Shown piece by piece: positions 1 through 8,283 of a stretch of DNA of 64,000 nt (position 1 is its first letter; each line of letters begins with the position of its first letter). The stretch comes from CAVZVW01 sp963778845. Its GTDB lineage: Bacteria > Actinomycetota > Actinomycetes > Actinomycetales > Kineosporiaceae. Below the pieces are notes generated by a model. The model was not told where the DNA came from, ran no database searches, and saw nothing but the letters and a program-made list of their open reading frames with translations. The stretch lies in assembly GCA_963778845.1 (NCBI GenBank), contig CAVZVW010000009.1:1364001-1428000 (forward strand), given 5' to 3'. The translations under genes were made by a program, and so were the position numbers.

Positions 1-56
1 AGACCCTTCGCGAATGCCGTAGCCGAGAACTGCCGATCGCGCGATCGGAGCTCGGC

Positions 57-869
57 TCAGGCCATTCCCGCCACCCGCGGGATGGACAGGTGGTGTATCC
101 CGGTGTCCGTGAGCACGCTCCGGTACCGAGCGAGGTCGGCGGCGTCGGGCTCGAGCAGGTCCCGCCCGCAGGGTCGCGTCCCGTGGCTGCGGAAGGCGTT
201 GACCCGCACGCGCATCTGGGGGTCAAGCCCGAGCAGCCACCGCGCCGTCCGTCGCAATGCGTCGTCGGAGTCGTTGAGCCCCGGCACCAGCAGCAGCCGC
301 ACCTCGTAGAGCAGCCGCCGAGCCGCCAGCCTCTCCATGCCGGCGAGCACGCGCTCGTTCGTGACGCCGGTGAGGATGAGGTGCATCTGCGGGTCCAGGG
401 CCTTCAGGTCGAGCATCGCGCCGTCCATCACCGGCTCGACGAGCTCCCACGCCGCGGCGTCCACATCCGCATTGCTGTCGACCAGGCGCGTCAGCCGCGC
501 CGTCCCCGGGTCCTTCGCGAGCAGGGTGAACAGGTCACGGACGAAGTGCGGCTGGAGCATCGCCTCTCCACCCGACACGGTGACGCCGGACAGGAACCCG
601 GCGACGTCGCGGATCCGGGCATGGACCTCGGCCGCGCTCGTGCGCAGCATCCCCTTGGGGCGCACCGGGATCGAGCACGGGTTGTGGCAGGCCAGGCAGT
701 CCAGCTGGCACCCTTGGAGGAAGACGACGAAGCGGTTGCCCGGCCCGTCCACGGCGGAGAACTCCACCGTGCCGGCGACGTATCCCCCGGCCAGGTCGCC
801 GTCTGCGCGGCCGCCGTCACCAGAGACAAGGGACAGCGAGACCTCAGGGCTGCTTGACGACACGCTCAC
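57..869 (-). CDS. yjjW: YjjW-type glycyl-radical enzyme activase (radical SAM)
   Basis: Radical SAM activase that would install the glycyl radical on its neighbour YjjI. The 270-residue protein has the SAM-cluster motif CQLDCLAC (Cys54, Cys58, Cys61; CX3CX2C) and a GGE motif in GVTVSGGE near residue 100. I see only one Cys cluster and no ferredoxin-type insert, so it is shorter and simpler than many activases of this class. The GTG start at 869 lies inside the end of yjjI (26-base overlap), which implies translational coupling. Pairing with yjjI is the main support for the name; the substrate of the pair is not known. Radical chemistry of this kind is oxygen-sensitive, so expression under low oxygen is likely, but no regulator is visible here. 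Confidence 0.85.
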   Translation of the reverse strand: MSVSSSSPEVSLSLVSGDGGRADGDLAGGYVAGTVEFSAVDGPGNRFVVFLQGCQLDCLACHNPCSIPVRPKGMLRTSAAEVHARIRDVAGFLSGVTVSGGEAMLQPHFVRDLFTLLAKDPGTARLTRLVDSNADVDAAAWELVEPVMDGAMLDLKALDPQMHLILTGVTNERVLAGMERLAARRLLYEVRLLLVPGLNDSDDALRRTARWLLGLDPQMRVRVNAFRSHGTRPCGRDLLEPDAADLARYRSVLTDTGIHHLSIPRVAGMA

Positions 870-2361
870 CCAGCCGCTGGTTGGCGATGGCCGTGGCGCC
901 GAGGAACGTGCTGGAGTGGCGGGCTCCGTGCTCCACCACCGCCACGTCCCGGGTGCGCACGAGGTACCCGGTGATCCGGACGAAGCCGTTGCCGTCGACG
1001 TCGAACGTGAAGTCGCGCATGCCCTCGGCGAACGCGCCGCGGATCACCGCGACCACGGCGTCCGGGTTGTCGTGCACCGTGTCCTCGAAGCGGAAGACGT
1101 CACTGATCCCCGCGGGGAAGTACCGATGGTTCGGCGCCACCGCGCGGATGTGCTGGTACAGCCCGGGTTCGCGACCCACCGGCACGCGCGCACCGGCGGT
1201 GACGTCGACGTCGCTGTCGATACCCGACTGCGCGTGCAGCAGCGCGTGACCGCCGGTGCCCTCGCAGTACGGCATCTCGATCGCGGCGACCAGCTCGGCG
1301 ACTCGCGCGACGAGTGCGTGGGCGAAGTCGTTAGCCGCCGCGTCGAACCCGTAGCGAGCCTCGACCCCCTCGTGTGCCACGAGCAGCTCGACCGCCTCGG
1401 CGACGCCGACGATGCCGAACATCGCGCTGAAGGCGTCGCGGCTGATGATCCCCTCGCGTGACAGCCAGTCGTGCTCGAAGAACCGCGACTGCTCCACGAG
1501 ATGCCGGATGCGCGAGGCCATGAGCTCCGCGGTCAGCCCGACATGCTCGGCCAGGGTGGTGCCGAGGTACTCCTGCGCACTCCCCCGGTGCCCACGCACG
1601 CTCTCCTTGAGGTTCAGCCGCACCAGCGTGTACGACCCGCCGCCGCGGCGCAGGCTGTTGTAGCAGCTCACCACGCCGTAGGCCGGGCCGAGGTCGCCGA
1701 CCATCATGGGGTGGTTGACGAAGTGCGGCTTGCCGTCGGCGCAGGCGGTGAGGACGGCCTCGCGCAGGAAGCCGTCCGGGGTGGTGTCGGGGTCGACGCG
1801 CAGGGTGAGGTTGGGTACCACCTGCTTCAGCTCGCGCTCGATCCTCAGGATCGACCGGCCCACCCGGGTGTCATGGGGGCCGAGGTTGGCATGCACGAAA
1901 GCGTCCGGCATCGTGCGGTCGAGAGTGCGCCAGAACAGCCGAAGGCGCCGGTCGAGCTCCTCGTCGTCCTGCACCTCGGCGGCGAAGGGCTCCAGGAGGC
2001 TGTCGACGTCACCCAGGTACACCGGGTAGCCGGTGATCGAGGGGACGGCGGCGTACATGGCGGTGAGGAAGGCCAGCGCCTCGTCCAGGTCGGCCGGGGG
2101 CGGGAGCTCGAGGTGCGCGCTGCCACGCGCGAGTGCGACCTCGTAGTCGGGGAGGACGTAACGCGGGCGGTACGGGGCGCTGCCCTCGCCCATGTCGTGC
2201 ACGACGCCTTTGGCCTGGGCGTCACGGCACGCCTGGCTCACCGGCGGCGGGTCGAGGGCGTTCTCGGCCAGCGCGGCGAGGCGCTGCACCCGCTGCCGGT
2301 AGGTGAGCGTGGGGTCCTCCACGCAGGCGCGCGTGAGCGCCCGCAGCTCCTCCATCTGCAT
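844..2361 (-). CDS. yjjI: YjjI-family glycyl-radical enzyme
   Basis: A 505-residue glycyl-radical enzyme of the YjjI family (the E. coli protein is of similar length). Visible features are the YjjI-like stretch PSITGYPVYLGDVDSLLEPF at about 107-126, a candidate catalytic Cys233 in VVSCYNSL, and the C-terminal glycyl-radical loop RITGYLV with Gly465. I start it at the ATG at 2361 (MQMEEL); an open frame continues upstream to 2547, but that stretch is Arg/Pro/Ser-rich and unlike the family. The activase yjjW follows with an overlap. The reaction of YjjI proteins is not established. The pair is best known from facultative anaerobes, so it hints that this actinobacterium can live without oxygen. 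Confidence 0.85.
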   Translation of the reverse strand: MQMEELRALTRACVEDPTLTYRQRVQRLAALAENALDPPPVSQACRDAQAKGVVHDMGEGSAPYRPRYVLPDYEVALARGSAHLELPPPADLDEALAFLTAMYAAVPSITGYPVYLGDVDSLLEPFAAEVQDDEELDRRLRLFWRTLDRTMPDAFVHANLGPHDTRVGRSILRIERELKQVVPNLTLRVDPDTTPDGFLREAVLTACADGKPHFVNHPMMVGDLGPAYGVVSCYNSLRRGGGSYTLVRLNLKESVRGHRGSAQEYLGTTLAEHVGLTAELMASRIRHLVEQSRFFEHDWLSREGIISRDAFSAMFGIVGVAEAVELLVAHEGVEARYGFDAAANDFAHALVARVAELVAAIEMPYCEGTGGHALLHAQSGIDSDVDVTAGARVPVGREPGLYQHIRAVAPNHRYFPAGISDVFRFEDTVHDNPDAVVAVIRGAFAEGMRDFTFDVDGNGFVRITGYLVRTRDVAVVEHGARHSSTFLGATAIANQRLGERVVKQP

Positions 2362-2464
2362 GGGCGCACGGTAAGCCCGGCGCGGCGCCGTCCCCCGGGG
2401 TCGAAGGTCCCCCGCCGGTCGCCGTCCCCCGCCTGAAGCCGCGAAGAGGGCGCCGGGGGCAGGG

Positions 2465-3625
2465 TCAGGAGGCGAGCAGGACGGCGTAGCCGGGCTTGAC
2501 GACGTCCTCGATGAGGGCGAGCCGCTCGTCGAAGGGGATGAAGGCACTCTTGAGCGCGTTGATGGTCACCCAGCGCAGGTCGGCCATCGTCCAACCGGCC
2601 TCATCCACGAGCAGGCCCATCTCGCGCGACATCGACGTGGCCGACATCAGCCGGTTGTCCGTGTTCACGGTCACCCGGAACCGGAGGTCCTTCAGCAGGG
2701 TGATCGGGTGCTCGCCGATGCTGGCGGCCGCCCCGGTCTGCAGGTTGCTGGACGGGCACATCTCGAGCGGGATCCGCTGGTCGCGCACCCAGGCGGCCAG
2801 GCGCCCCAGCCGAGCCGCGGGGGCGGCGTCCGAACCGTCCCTGCCCGGCGCGGACAGCTCGACGTCGTCCACGATCCGCACGCCGTGCCCGAGCCGGTCG
2901 GTGCCGCAGACCTGCACGGCCTCCCAGATGCTGGGCAGCCCGAACGCCTCACCGGCGTGGATCGTCACGTGGAAGTTCTCGCGGTGCAGGTACTCGAACG
3001 CGCCGAGGTGGCGCGACGGCGGGAAGCCGGCCTCGGCGCCGGCGATGTCGAACCCGACCACCCCGCGGTCACGGTGCCGCACCGCCAGCTCGGCGATCTC
3101 CATGCCACGCGCGGCATGACGCATCGCCGTGAGCAGGGTGACGACGCGCGTCGGGAACCCCTCCCCGCCCGCCTGGGCAGCGCCCTCCTCAAGGCCCTCC
3201 TGGACGGCGAGCACGACCTCGTCCAGGGTCAGCCCACCCGTGAGGTGCAGCTCCGGCGCATAGCGGATCTCCGCGTACACCACACCGTCGCGGGCGAGGT
3301 CCAACGCGCACTCGCGAGCGACCCGCACGAGGTCGGCGCGGCGCTGCATCACCGCGAGGGTGTGCTCGAAGGTCTTCAGGTAGCGCTCCAGCGACCCGGA
3401 GTCGGCCGACTCGTGGAACCACCGCGCCAGGCCCGCGGCATCGGCGACCGGCAGCGTGTGGCCGATCTGCGAGGCGATCTCGACGATCGTGGACGGGCGC
3501 AGGCCGCCGTCGAGGTGGTCGTGCAGGAGCACCTTGGGGGCCGCGACGATCGCGGGGGTGGACGGCGTGAGGCTCGTCGCGCTCGTGGGTTCGCCGAGCC
3601 GGGGGTCGCGAGACACGTCGATCAC
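2465..3625 (-). CDS. add: Adenosine deaminase
   Basis: Hydrolytic deamination of adenosine or deoxyadenosine to inosine or deoxyinosine in the cytoplasm. The 386-residue protein shows the metal-binding LHDHLDGG motif near its start, the TIHAGE motif with the catalytic Glu, a LGHGVR motif, and NTDNRL in the position of the second metal/catalytic Asp. The GTG at 3625 (VIDVSRDPRL) is preferred because an AGGGGG ribosome-binding site lies just upstream; the frame stays open to 3772 but overlaps the DUF202 gene. It is the last gene of the nucleoside uptake and salvage operon (BMP transporter, cdd, deoA), 28 bases after the DUF202 gene, which fits salvage of imported nucleosides. Confidence 0.93.
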   Translation of the reverse strand: MIDVSRDPRLGEPTSATSLTPSTPAIVAAPKVLLHDHLDGGLRPSTIVEIASQIGHTLPVADAAGLARWFHESADSGSLERYLKTFEHTLAVMQRRADLVRVARECALDLARDGVVYAEIRYAPELHLTGGLTLDEVVLAVQEGLEEGAAQAGGEGFPTRVVTLLTAMRHAARGMEIAELAVRHRDRGVVGFDIAGAEAGFPPSRHLGAFEYLHRENFHVTIHAGEAFGLPSIWEAVQVCGTDRLGHGVRIVDDVELSAPGRDGSDAAPAARLGRLAAWVRDQRIPLEMCPSSNLQTGAAASIGEHPITLLKDLRFRVTVNTDNRLMSATSMSREMGLLVDEAGWTMADLRWVTINALKSAFIPFDERLALIEDVVKPGYAVLLAS

Positions 3626-3653
3626 GCTATCGCCCCCTGCGGCACAGCCGTGG

Positions 3654-4058
3654 TCAGGGGCGCAGCACCGCGTAGCCGGCGAGGAGCAGCGCCACGACGG
3701 CGACCCCACCGGCCATCCAGGCCAGCGCGACGGGCGCCGGAAGCGGCTGCCCGGTTCGCAGCGCCCGCTCACGGCTGCGCCAGCCGCGCACGGCGAGCAC
3801 CGCCACGCCGCCGCCGCTCAGGCACAGCAGCGCCCCAGCGATGTCGAGCGTGCGTGAGAGCTCGGCCACCCGCGCCAGCGACGTAAGCCCGACCCCACCT
3901 GCGACCAGGGCGAGAGCAGTTCGAACCCAGGCGAGCGCCGTCCTCTCGTTGGCCAGGGAGAAGCGCGCGTCGGGTTCGGAGCCGACCCCGTAGACGGACT
4001 GGGGACGTCGCCGCTCGGGTTCGCCGGGCGGGCTACCGGGCGTGCTGCCGGTGTCCAC
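3654..4058 (-). CDS. DUF202 family small membrane protein
   Basis: A 134-residue protein with the DUF202 signature RFSLANERTALAWVRTALAL at about 33-52, followed by three hydrophobic segments (about 45-65, 70-90, 110-132). DUF202 proteins are inner-membrane proteins of unknown function. The first 30 residues are Pro/Gly/Glu/Arg-rich and probably cytoplasmic. It uses a GTG start at 4058 and lies between deoA and add in the same direction, so it is probably co-transcribed with nucleoside salvage, although nothing in its sequence ties it to nucleosides. A 45-base tandem repeat separates it from deoA. Confidence 0.8.
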   Translation of the reverse strand: MDTGSTPGSPPGEPERRRPQSVYGVGSEPDARFSLANERTALAWVRTALALVAGGVGLTSLARVAELSRTLDIAGALLCLSGGGVAVLAVRGWRSRERALRTGQPLPAPVALAWMAGGVAVVALLLAGYAVLRP

Positions 4059-4071
4059 AGGGGTACTCGAC

Positions 4072-4116
4072 GTGCAGGGTCTCGGGGTGCATGGTCTCGG
4101 GGTGCAGGGTTGCCGC
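4072..4116. repeat. 15-bp tandem repeat (3 units) in the deoA-DUF202 gap
   Basis: Three adjacent 15-base units starting GTGCAGGGTCTCGGG, at 4072-4086, 4087-4101 (one change) and 4102-4116 (degenerate in its last six bases). They fill most of the 66 bases between the deoA stop and the DUF202 start. No function is apparent. It belongs to a set of short tandem repeats with 13-16 bp period seen throughout the window. Confidence 0.75.
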
Positions 4117-4124
4117 CGATGTGG

Positions 4125-5414
4125 TCACGCGACCCGCTCGATGACCAGTGGCCGCTCGGGCGGTCGCGAGCCTTCGGGGGCGATGGTCCAGGCGCCCTCG
4201 AGGTCGGCCAGGGCCAGGGCGAACCGCTCGGGGGTGTCGGTGTGCAGGGTGAGCATCGGCTGCCCCGCCCGCAGGAGGGCGCCGGGCTTGGCGTGCATCA
4301 CCACACCTGCCGCCGCCTGCACAGGATCCTCCTTGCGTGCCCGTCCTGCACCGAGCCGCCAGGCGGCGATACCGACGGCGAGCGCGTCGAGGCGGACGAG
4401 CACCCCGTCGGCCGGTGCGAGCACGGCGTGCGTCTGGGCGGCCTCGGGCAGTGCGGCGTCAGGGTCGCCGCCCTGAGCGCTGATCATTCGCCGCCACACG
4501 TCCATGGCCCGCCCGTCGGCGAGGGCGTCGGCCGGGTCGACGTCGCCGCGGCCCGCCCCCGCGAGCATCTCCCGGGCGAGCGCGAGGGTGAGGTCGACAA
4601 CGTCGCGGGGACCTCCCCCGGCGAGCACCTCCACGGCCTCGGCGACCTCGAGGGCGTTGCCCGCGGTCAGGCCGAGCGGGGTCGACATGTCCGTGAGCAG
4701 TGCGACCGTGTGCACCCCCGCGTCCGTGCCGAGGTCGACCATCGTGCGGGCCAGCTCCCGAGCGTCGTCCTCGGTCTTCATGAAGGCGCCCGACCCCACC
4801 TTGACGTCGAGCACCAGCACCCCGGTGCCCTCGGCGATCTTCTTGCTCATGATCGAGCTGGCGATCAGGGGGATCGCCTCCACCGTGCCGGTGACGTCGC
4901 GCAGCGCGTAGAGCTTGCGGTCCGCGGGCGCCAGCCCGGAACCGGCCTGGCAGATGACGGCCCCGACGTCGCGCAGCTGGGTCAGCATCTCGTCGTTGCT
5001 CAGCGCCGCGCGCCAGCCGGGGATCGCCTCCAGCTTGTCCAGCGTGCCCCCGGTGTGGCCGAGGCCGCGCCCGGACAGCTGCGGCACGGCGAGTCCGCAC
5101 GCGGCCACCAGGGGCGCCAGCGGGAGCGTGATCTTGTCACCCACCCCGCCGGTGGAGTGCTTGTCCGCGGTCGGGCGGTCCAGGCCGGAGAAGTCCATCC
5201 GCTCCCCCGAAGCGATCATTGCGGCGGTCCACCGGGCGATCTCCTCGCGGGTCATGCCGTTGAGCAGGATGGCCATGGCCAGGGCCGACATCTGCTCGTC
5301 GGCCACGGCGCCGCGGGTGTAGGCATCGACCACCCAGTCGATCTGCTCCGGCGTCAGGACCCCGTGGTCGCGCTTGCGGGCGATCACGTCGACGGCGGCG
5401 AACGGCTCGCTCAC
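4125..5414 (-). CDS. deoA: Thymidine (pyrimidine-nucleoside) phosphorylase
   Basis: Phosphorolysis of thymidine or deoxyuridine to the base and 2-deoxyribose 1-phosphate. The 429-residue protein carries the family motif around LSGRGLGHTGGTLDKLEAIP, the phosphate loop KHSTGGVGDK, and the SSIMSKKIAEGTG and VKVGSGAFMKT stretches of the active-site cleft. The GTG start at 5414 overlaps the cdd stop (GTGA) and is preceded by GGAGG at good spacing. An apparent 1129-residue frame running through this gene up to 7514 is not one protein; it joins deoA, the first half of cdd and antisense-like sequence. Together with cdd and the BMP transporter it forms the pyrimidine branch of the salvage operon. Confidence 0.93.
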   Translation of the reverse strand: MSEPFAAVDVIARKRDHGVLTPEQIDWVVDAYTRGAVADEQMSALAMAILLNGMTREEIARWTAAMIASGERMDFSGLDRPTADKHSTGGVGDKITLPLAPLVAACGLAVPQLSGRGLGHTGGTLDKLEAIPGWRAALSNDEMLTQLRDVGAVICQAGSGLAPADRKLYALRDVTGTVEAIPLIASSIMSKKIAEGTGVLVLDVKVGSGAFMKTEDDARELARTMVDLGTDAGVHTVALLTDMSTPLGLTAGNALEVAEAVEVLAGGGPRDVVDLTLALAREMLAGAGRGDVDPADALADGRAMDVWRRMISAQGGDPDAALPEAAQTHAVLAPADGVLVRLDALAVGIAAWRLGAGRARKEDPVQAAAGVVMHAKPGALLRAGQPMLTLHTDTPERFALALADLEGAWTIAPEGSRPPERPLVIERVA

Positions 5415-5903
5415 GTCTGCTCCTCCGAGTTGGGACGCCGCGCGTCGGGCCGCTCCGGTTCGGGCTGCTCCGGTTCGGGTCGCTCCGAGTCGGCCGCGTG
5501 CGTCTGGAGGTCCTCCGGGCCGAAGGCGTCGGGCAGCACGGCGCTCATCGCCAGCACACCACGGGCGGTGTCGATCAGCATCGTGGCCCCGCCGTGCTCC
5601 CACAACAGCTGGCGGCACCGCCCGCACGGCATCAGCAGCCTCACCGTCCGGGCCAACGCACGTGACGGCGACCAGCCGGCCGCCGCCCCCGGCGACCAGC
5701 GCGCTGACCATGCTGCACTCGGCACACAACCCCAGCCCGTAGGAGGCGTTCTCCACGTTGCAGCCCACCACGACCCGCCCGTCGTCGACGAGGCCGGCGG
5801 CCCCGACGGGGAAACGGCTGTACGGCGCGTAGGCCCGAGCGCTGATCGCGCGCGCGGCAGTGCGCAGGCGCGCCCAGTCCGCGGCCGACGTCACCGCGGT
5901 CAC
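5411..5903 (-). CDS. cdd: Cytidine deaminase (one frameshift)
   Basis: Zinc-dependent deamination of cytidine or deoxycytidine to uridine or deoxyuridine. The first frame (GTG at 5903, overlapping the permease stop as GTGA) encodes RFPVGAAGLVDDGR, GCNVENASYG and the CAEC zinc/catalytic motif. The second frame encodes MPCGRCRQLLWE with the other two zinc Cys. The frames join at about 5639, where one extra base follows GGTGAG; the total length is 1 modulo 3, so one base explains it. All catalytic parts are present in the right order, so I read this as an intact gene with a sequence error. The C-terminal tail is unusual, an acidic/proline repeat (PEPEQPEPERP) encoded by 15-bp repeats. Its stop overlaps the deoA start. 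Confidence 0.82.
5451..5495. repeat. 15-bp tandem repeat in the cdd tail
   Basis: Three 15-base units (CGCTCCGGTTCGGGC and variants) at 5451-5465, 5466-5480 and 5481-5495. They encode the Pro/Glu-rich tail of cytidine deaminase on the minus strand, which lies outside the normal domain. The unit number could change without breaking the frame, because the period is a multiple of three. Confidence 0.7.
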
Positions 5904-7171
5904 CGCCCCGCGCCTCGCCGGTACACCATCCCGTCGGCCCGCGGCATCCGCAGCCGCTGGGAGGCCACGGCGAGCACCAGCAGGGTGGTCACGTACGGCG
6001 TCACGAAGGTGACCTGAGGCGGCACCGTCGAGCTCGCCGAGTACCACCAGCCGAAGAACGCGCCCACGGCGACGGCGATCACGGCACGCACGGGACGGCG
6101 CCGCCAGGCCGCCCAGCCGCCCTGCGCGACCAGGCCCACGGCGAGCAGCAGCAGCAGCGCGTGCACCGCGTCGGAGCTGCGCAGCTGCATCGCGTCGGTG
6201 TAGCCGAACAGGCTGGCCCCGGCCACGAGCCCACCCGGGCTCCAGTTGCCGAAGATCATGGCCGCGAGGCCGATGTACCCGCGACCACCGGTCTGCCCCT
6301 CCCGGTAGATGCTCGCCGCGACGATGGCCAGGAACGCGCCGCCGAACCCGGCGAGCCCGCCCGAGACCGTCACCGCGACGTACTTGTACAGGTAGACGTT
6401 CACGCCGAGCGACTCGGCGGTGTACGGGTCCTCCCCGCACGAGCGCAGGCGGAGCCCGAAGGGCGTGCGCCAGAGGATGTAGTACGTCGCCACGACCATG
6501 AGGATCGCGAGGACCGTGAGGTAGGACAGGTTGGTCGTCACGCCACGGACGATGCCCGCGAGGTCGGACACGAGGAACCAGTGGTGCGCCTCGACGGACT
6601 TCAGCGGGGGGCCCACCCAGGGCAGCGACACCGTGCCGATCGGCGGGATCGGCGGCGACTGCGACTGGCCGCCGCCCGGCGTCCCGTTGAGCAGGGTCGA
6701 GGCGAGGTACTTCGTGACCCCCAGGCCGAGGAAGTTGATCGCCACTCCCGAGACGATCTGGTCCACGCCGAAGCTCACCGTGGCCACGGCGTGCACCAGG
6801 CCGCCGATCGCGCCGAACAGGACTGCCGTGACCAACCCGGCCCACGGTCCGTGCTGCCACCCGATCCAGCCGGCCCCGAAGGTGCCGAGGATCATCATCC
6901 CTTCCAGGCCGATGTTGACCACGCCGGACCGCTCGGACCACAGACCACCCAGACCCGCCATGCCGATGGGGACGGCCAGGCCGACCGCGGCGGCGACGGT
7001 TCCCGCTGAGGTGAGGTCCTCCGCGCTCGTGATCACCCTGATGGCCGAGATCACCACGAGGCCGAGGGCCGCACCCAGCAGGGTGCGCTGCAGCCTCGCC
7101 CTGCGCCGGGACGCGCCCTGAGCAGCCCGGTCCTCGACCTCGGCGGGCTGCTGCTCGTTCGTGAGGCTCAT
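5900..7171 (-). CDS. Nucleoside ABC transporter permease (NupQ/BmpD-like)
   Basis: Second of two membrane subunits of a BMP-type nucleoside importer. The 423-residue protein is strongly hydrophobic, with about ten membrane segments, and has permease features of the branched-chain/ribose class: WSERSGVVNIGLEGMM in the N-terminal half and GFGGAFLAI followed by GYIGLAAMIFGNW in the C-terminal half. The first 30 residues are charged and cytoplasmic, and the last 30 are basic. The ATG at 7171 overlaps the stop of the first permease (ATGA), and its own stop overlaps the cdd start, so the transporter and the salvage enzymes are coupled. Substrate specificity (purine or pyrimidine nucleosides) is inferred from the neighbours. 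Confidence 0.88.
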   Translation of the reverse strand: MSLTNEQQPAEVEDRAAQGASRRRARLQRTLLGAALGLVVISAIRVITSAEDLTSAGTVAAAVGLAVPIGMAGLGGLWSERSGVVNIGLEGMMILGTFGAGWIGWQHGPWAGLVTAVLFGAIGGLVHAVATVSFGVDQIVSGVAINFLGLGVTKYLASTLLNGTPGGGQSQSPPIPPIGTVSLPWVGPPLKSVEAHHWFLVSDLAGIVRGVTTNLSYLTVLAILMVVATYYILWRTPFGLRLRSCGEDPYTAESLGVNVYLYKYVAVTVSGGLAGFGGAFLAIVAASIYREGQTGGRGYIGLAAMIFGNWSPGGLVAGASLFGYTDAMQLRSSDAVHALLLLLAVGLVAQGGWAAWRRRPVRAVIAVAVGAFFGWWYSASSTVPPQVTFVTPYVTTLLVLAVASQRLRMPRADGMVYRRGAGR

Positions 7172-8283
7172 GCCGACGCTCCCTGGGCGGCCGCGGGCGT
7201 CTCGGTCTGGCCGAGCTGACGGCCGACGTCACGTTGCACGGACGCGACCCGGTAGCGCCGGACGAGCTCGTAGGCGACGACGACCGACAAGACGATGACC
7301 CCCTGGGTGATCTGGACGATCTCCACAGGCACGTCGTACAGGTTGAGGATCTGGGCGGCGTTGTCGAGGAAGCCCCACAGCAGAGCACCGATCGCGATGC
7401 CGACGGGGTTGTTGCGGCCCAGCAGCGCGATGGCGATACCCGTGAAGCCGAGGCCGGCGGGGAAGTCCAGCGCGTACGTGTGCGACGAGCCGAGCAGCTG
7501 CGGCATGCCGACAAGACCCGCGACGAGACCGGAGAGCAGCATCGCCGCGAGCACCATCTTGCGCACGTCCACGCCGCTGGCGACTGCGGCCGACTCGCTC
7601 ATCCCCGTCGCCCGCAGGTCGTAGCCGAAGCGGGAGCGGTTGACGACGAACCAGAACGCGACCCCCACCACCACGGCCAGCACGGTCAGCCCGTGCACCT
7701 TCAGGGGCGACCCGGGGACCAGTGCGATGCCACCGACCTGGCCCGACGGCGGGATCGGCTTCGTCCCCAGGTTGTTCGACCCCTGGGTCGAGACGGCGAG
7801 GCGGCCCGGCGTGAGCAGGTAGGCGATGATCCCGGTGGCGATGAAGTTGAGCATGATCGTGGAGATGACCTCGTTGACGCCACGCCGAACCTTGAGGATG
7901 CCGGCCACCCCGGCCCACAGTGCCCCGACGATCATCGCCGTCACGAGGATCAGCCCGACGTGCAGCACCTTCGGCAGCGAGACCGCACCACCGACCGAGG
8001 CGGCGATCATCGCCGCGAGGCGGTACTGGCCGTCGACACCGATGTTGAACAGGTTCATCCGGAACCCGATGGCCACCGCGACGGCGGCGAAGTAGTACGT
8101 GGTCGCGGAGTTGAGGATGAGCGCCTGCGTACGCGGCTGGCCGGCGTAGTCGATGAGCTGCTTGAAGGTCTCGAGCGGCTGGGCGCCGGTGGTCAGGAGG
8201 ACCGCGGAGGTGACGAGCAGCGAGAACAGGATCGCGAGCAGGGGCGCGGCCAGGGCCAGGCCGATCCGCCGGGCGAGGCTCAT
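7168..8283 (-). CDS. Nucleoside ABC transporter permease (NupP/BmpC-like)
   Basis: First membrane subunit of the nucleoside importer, 371 residues and about nine to ten membrane segments. It carries FRMNLFNIGVDGQYRLAAM, typical of this permease class, then GVNEVISTIMLNFIA and GFTGIAIALLGRNNPVGIAI. The ATG at 8283 overlaps the ATPase stop (ATGA) and its stop overlaps the next permease. A frame running on to 9867 is an artefact that reads the ATPase region out of frame. The protein partners the BMP lipoprotein outside and the duplicated ATPase inside. Confidence 0.88.
   Translation of the reverse strand: MSLARRIGLALAAPLLAILFSLLVTSAVLLTTGAQPLETFKQLIDYAGQPRTQALILNSATTYYFAAVAVAIGFRMNLFNIGVDGQYRLAAMIAASVGGAVSLPKVLHVGLILVTAMIVGALWAGVAGILKVRRGVNEVISTIMLNFIATGIIAYLLTPGRLAVSTQGSNNLGTKPIPPSGQVGGIALVPGSPLKVHGLTVLAVVVGVAFWFVVNRSRFGYDLRATGMSESAAVASGVDVRKMVLAAMLLSGLVAGLVGMPQLLGSSHTYALDFPAGLGFTGIAIALLGRNNPVGIAIGALLWGFLDNAAQILNLYDVPVEIVQITQGVIVLSVVVAYELVRRYRVASVQRDVGRQLGQTETPAAAQGASA

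Noticed and set aside
4110..6017. A 635-residue plus-strand frame.
   Set aside because: Antisense shadow of deoA/cdd; Gly/Arg/His/Asp-rich composition typical of the complementary frame of high-GC genes, with no family motif. Many other long frames in the window (for example 12157-14370, 45478-48393) are of the same kind.
4125..7514. A single 1129-residue open frame on the minus strand.
   Set aside because: It joins thymidine phosphorylase, the first half of cytidine deaminase and an out-of-frame reading of the permease. GTGA overlaps and family lengths define separate genes.
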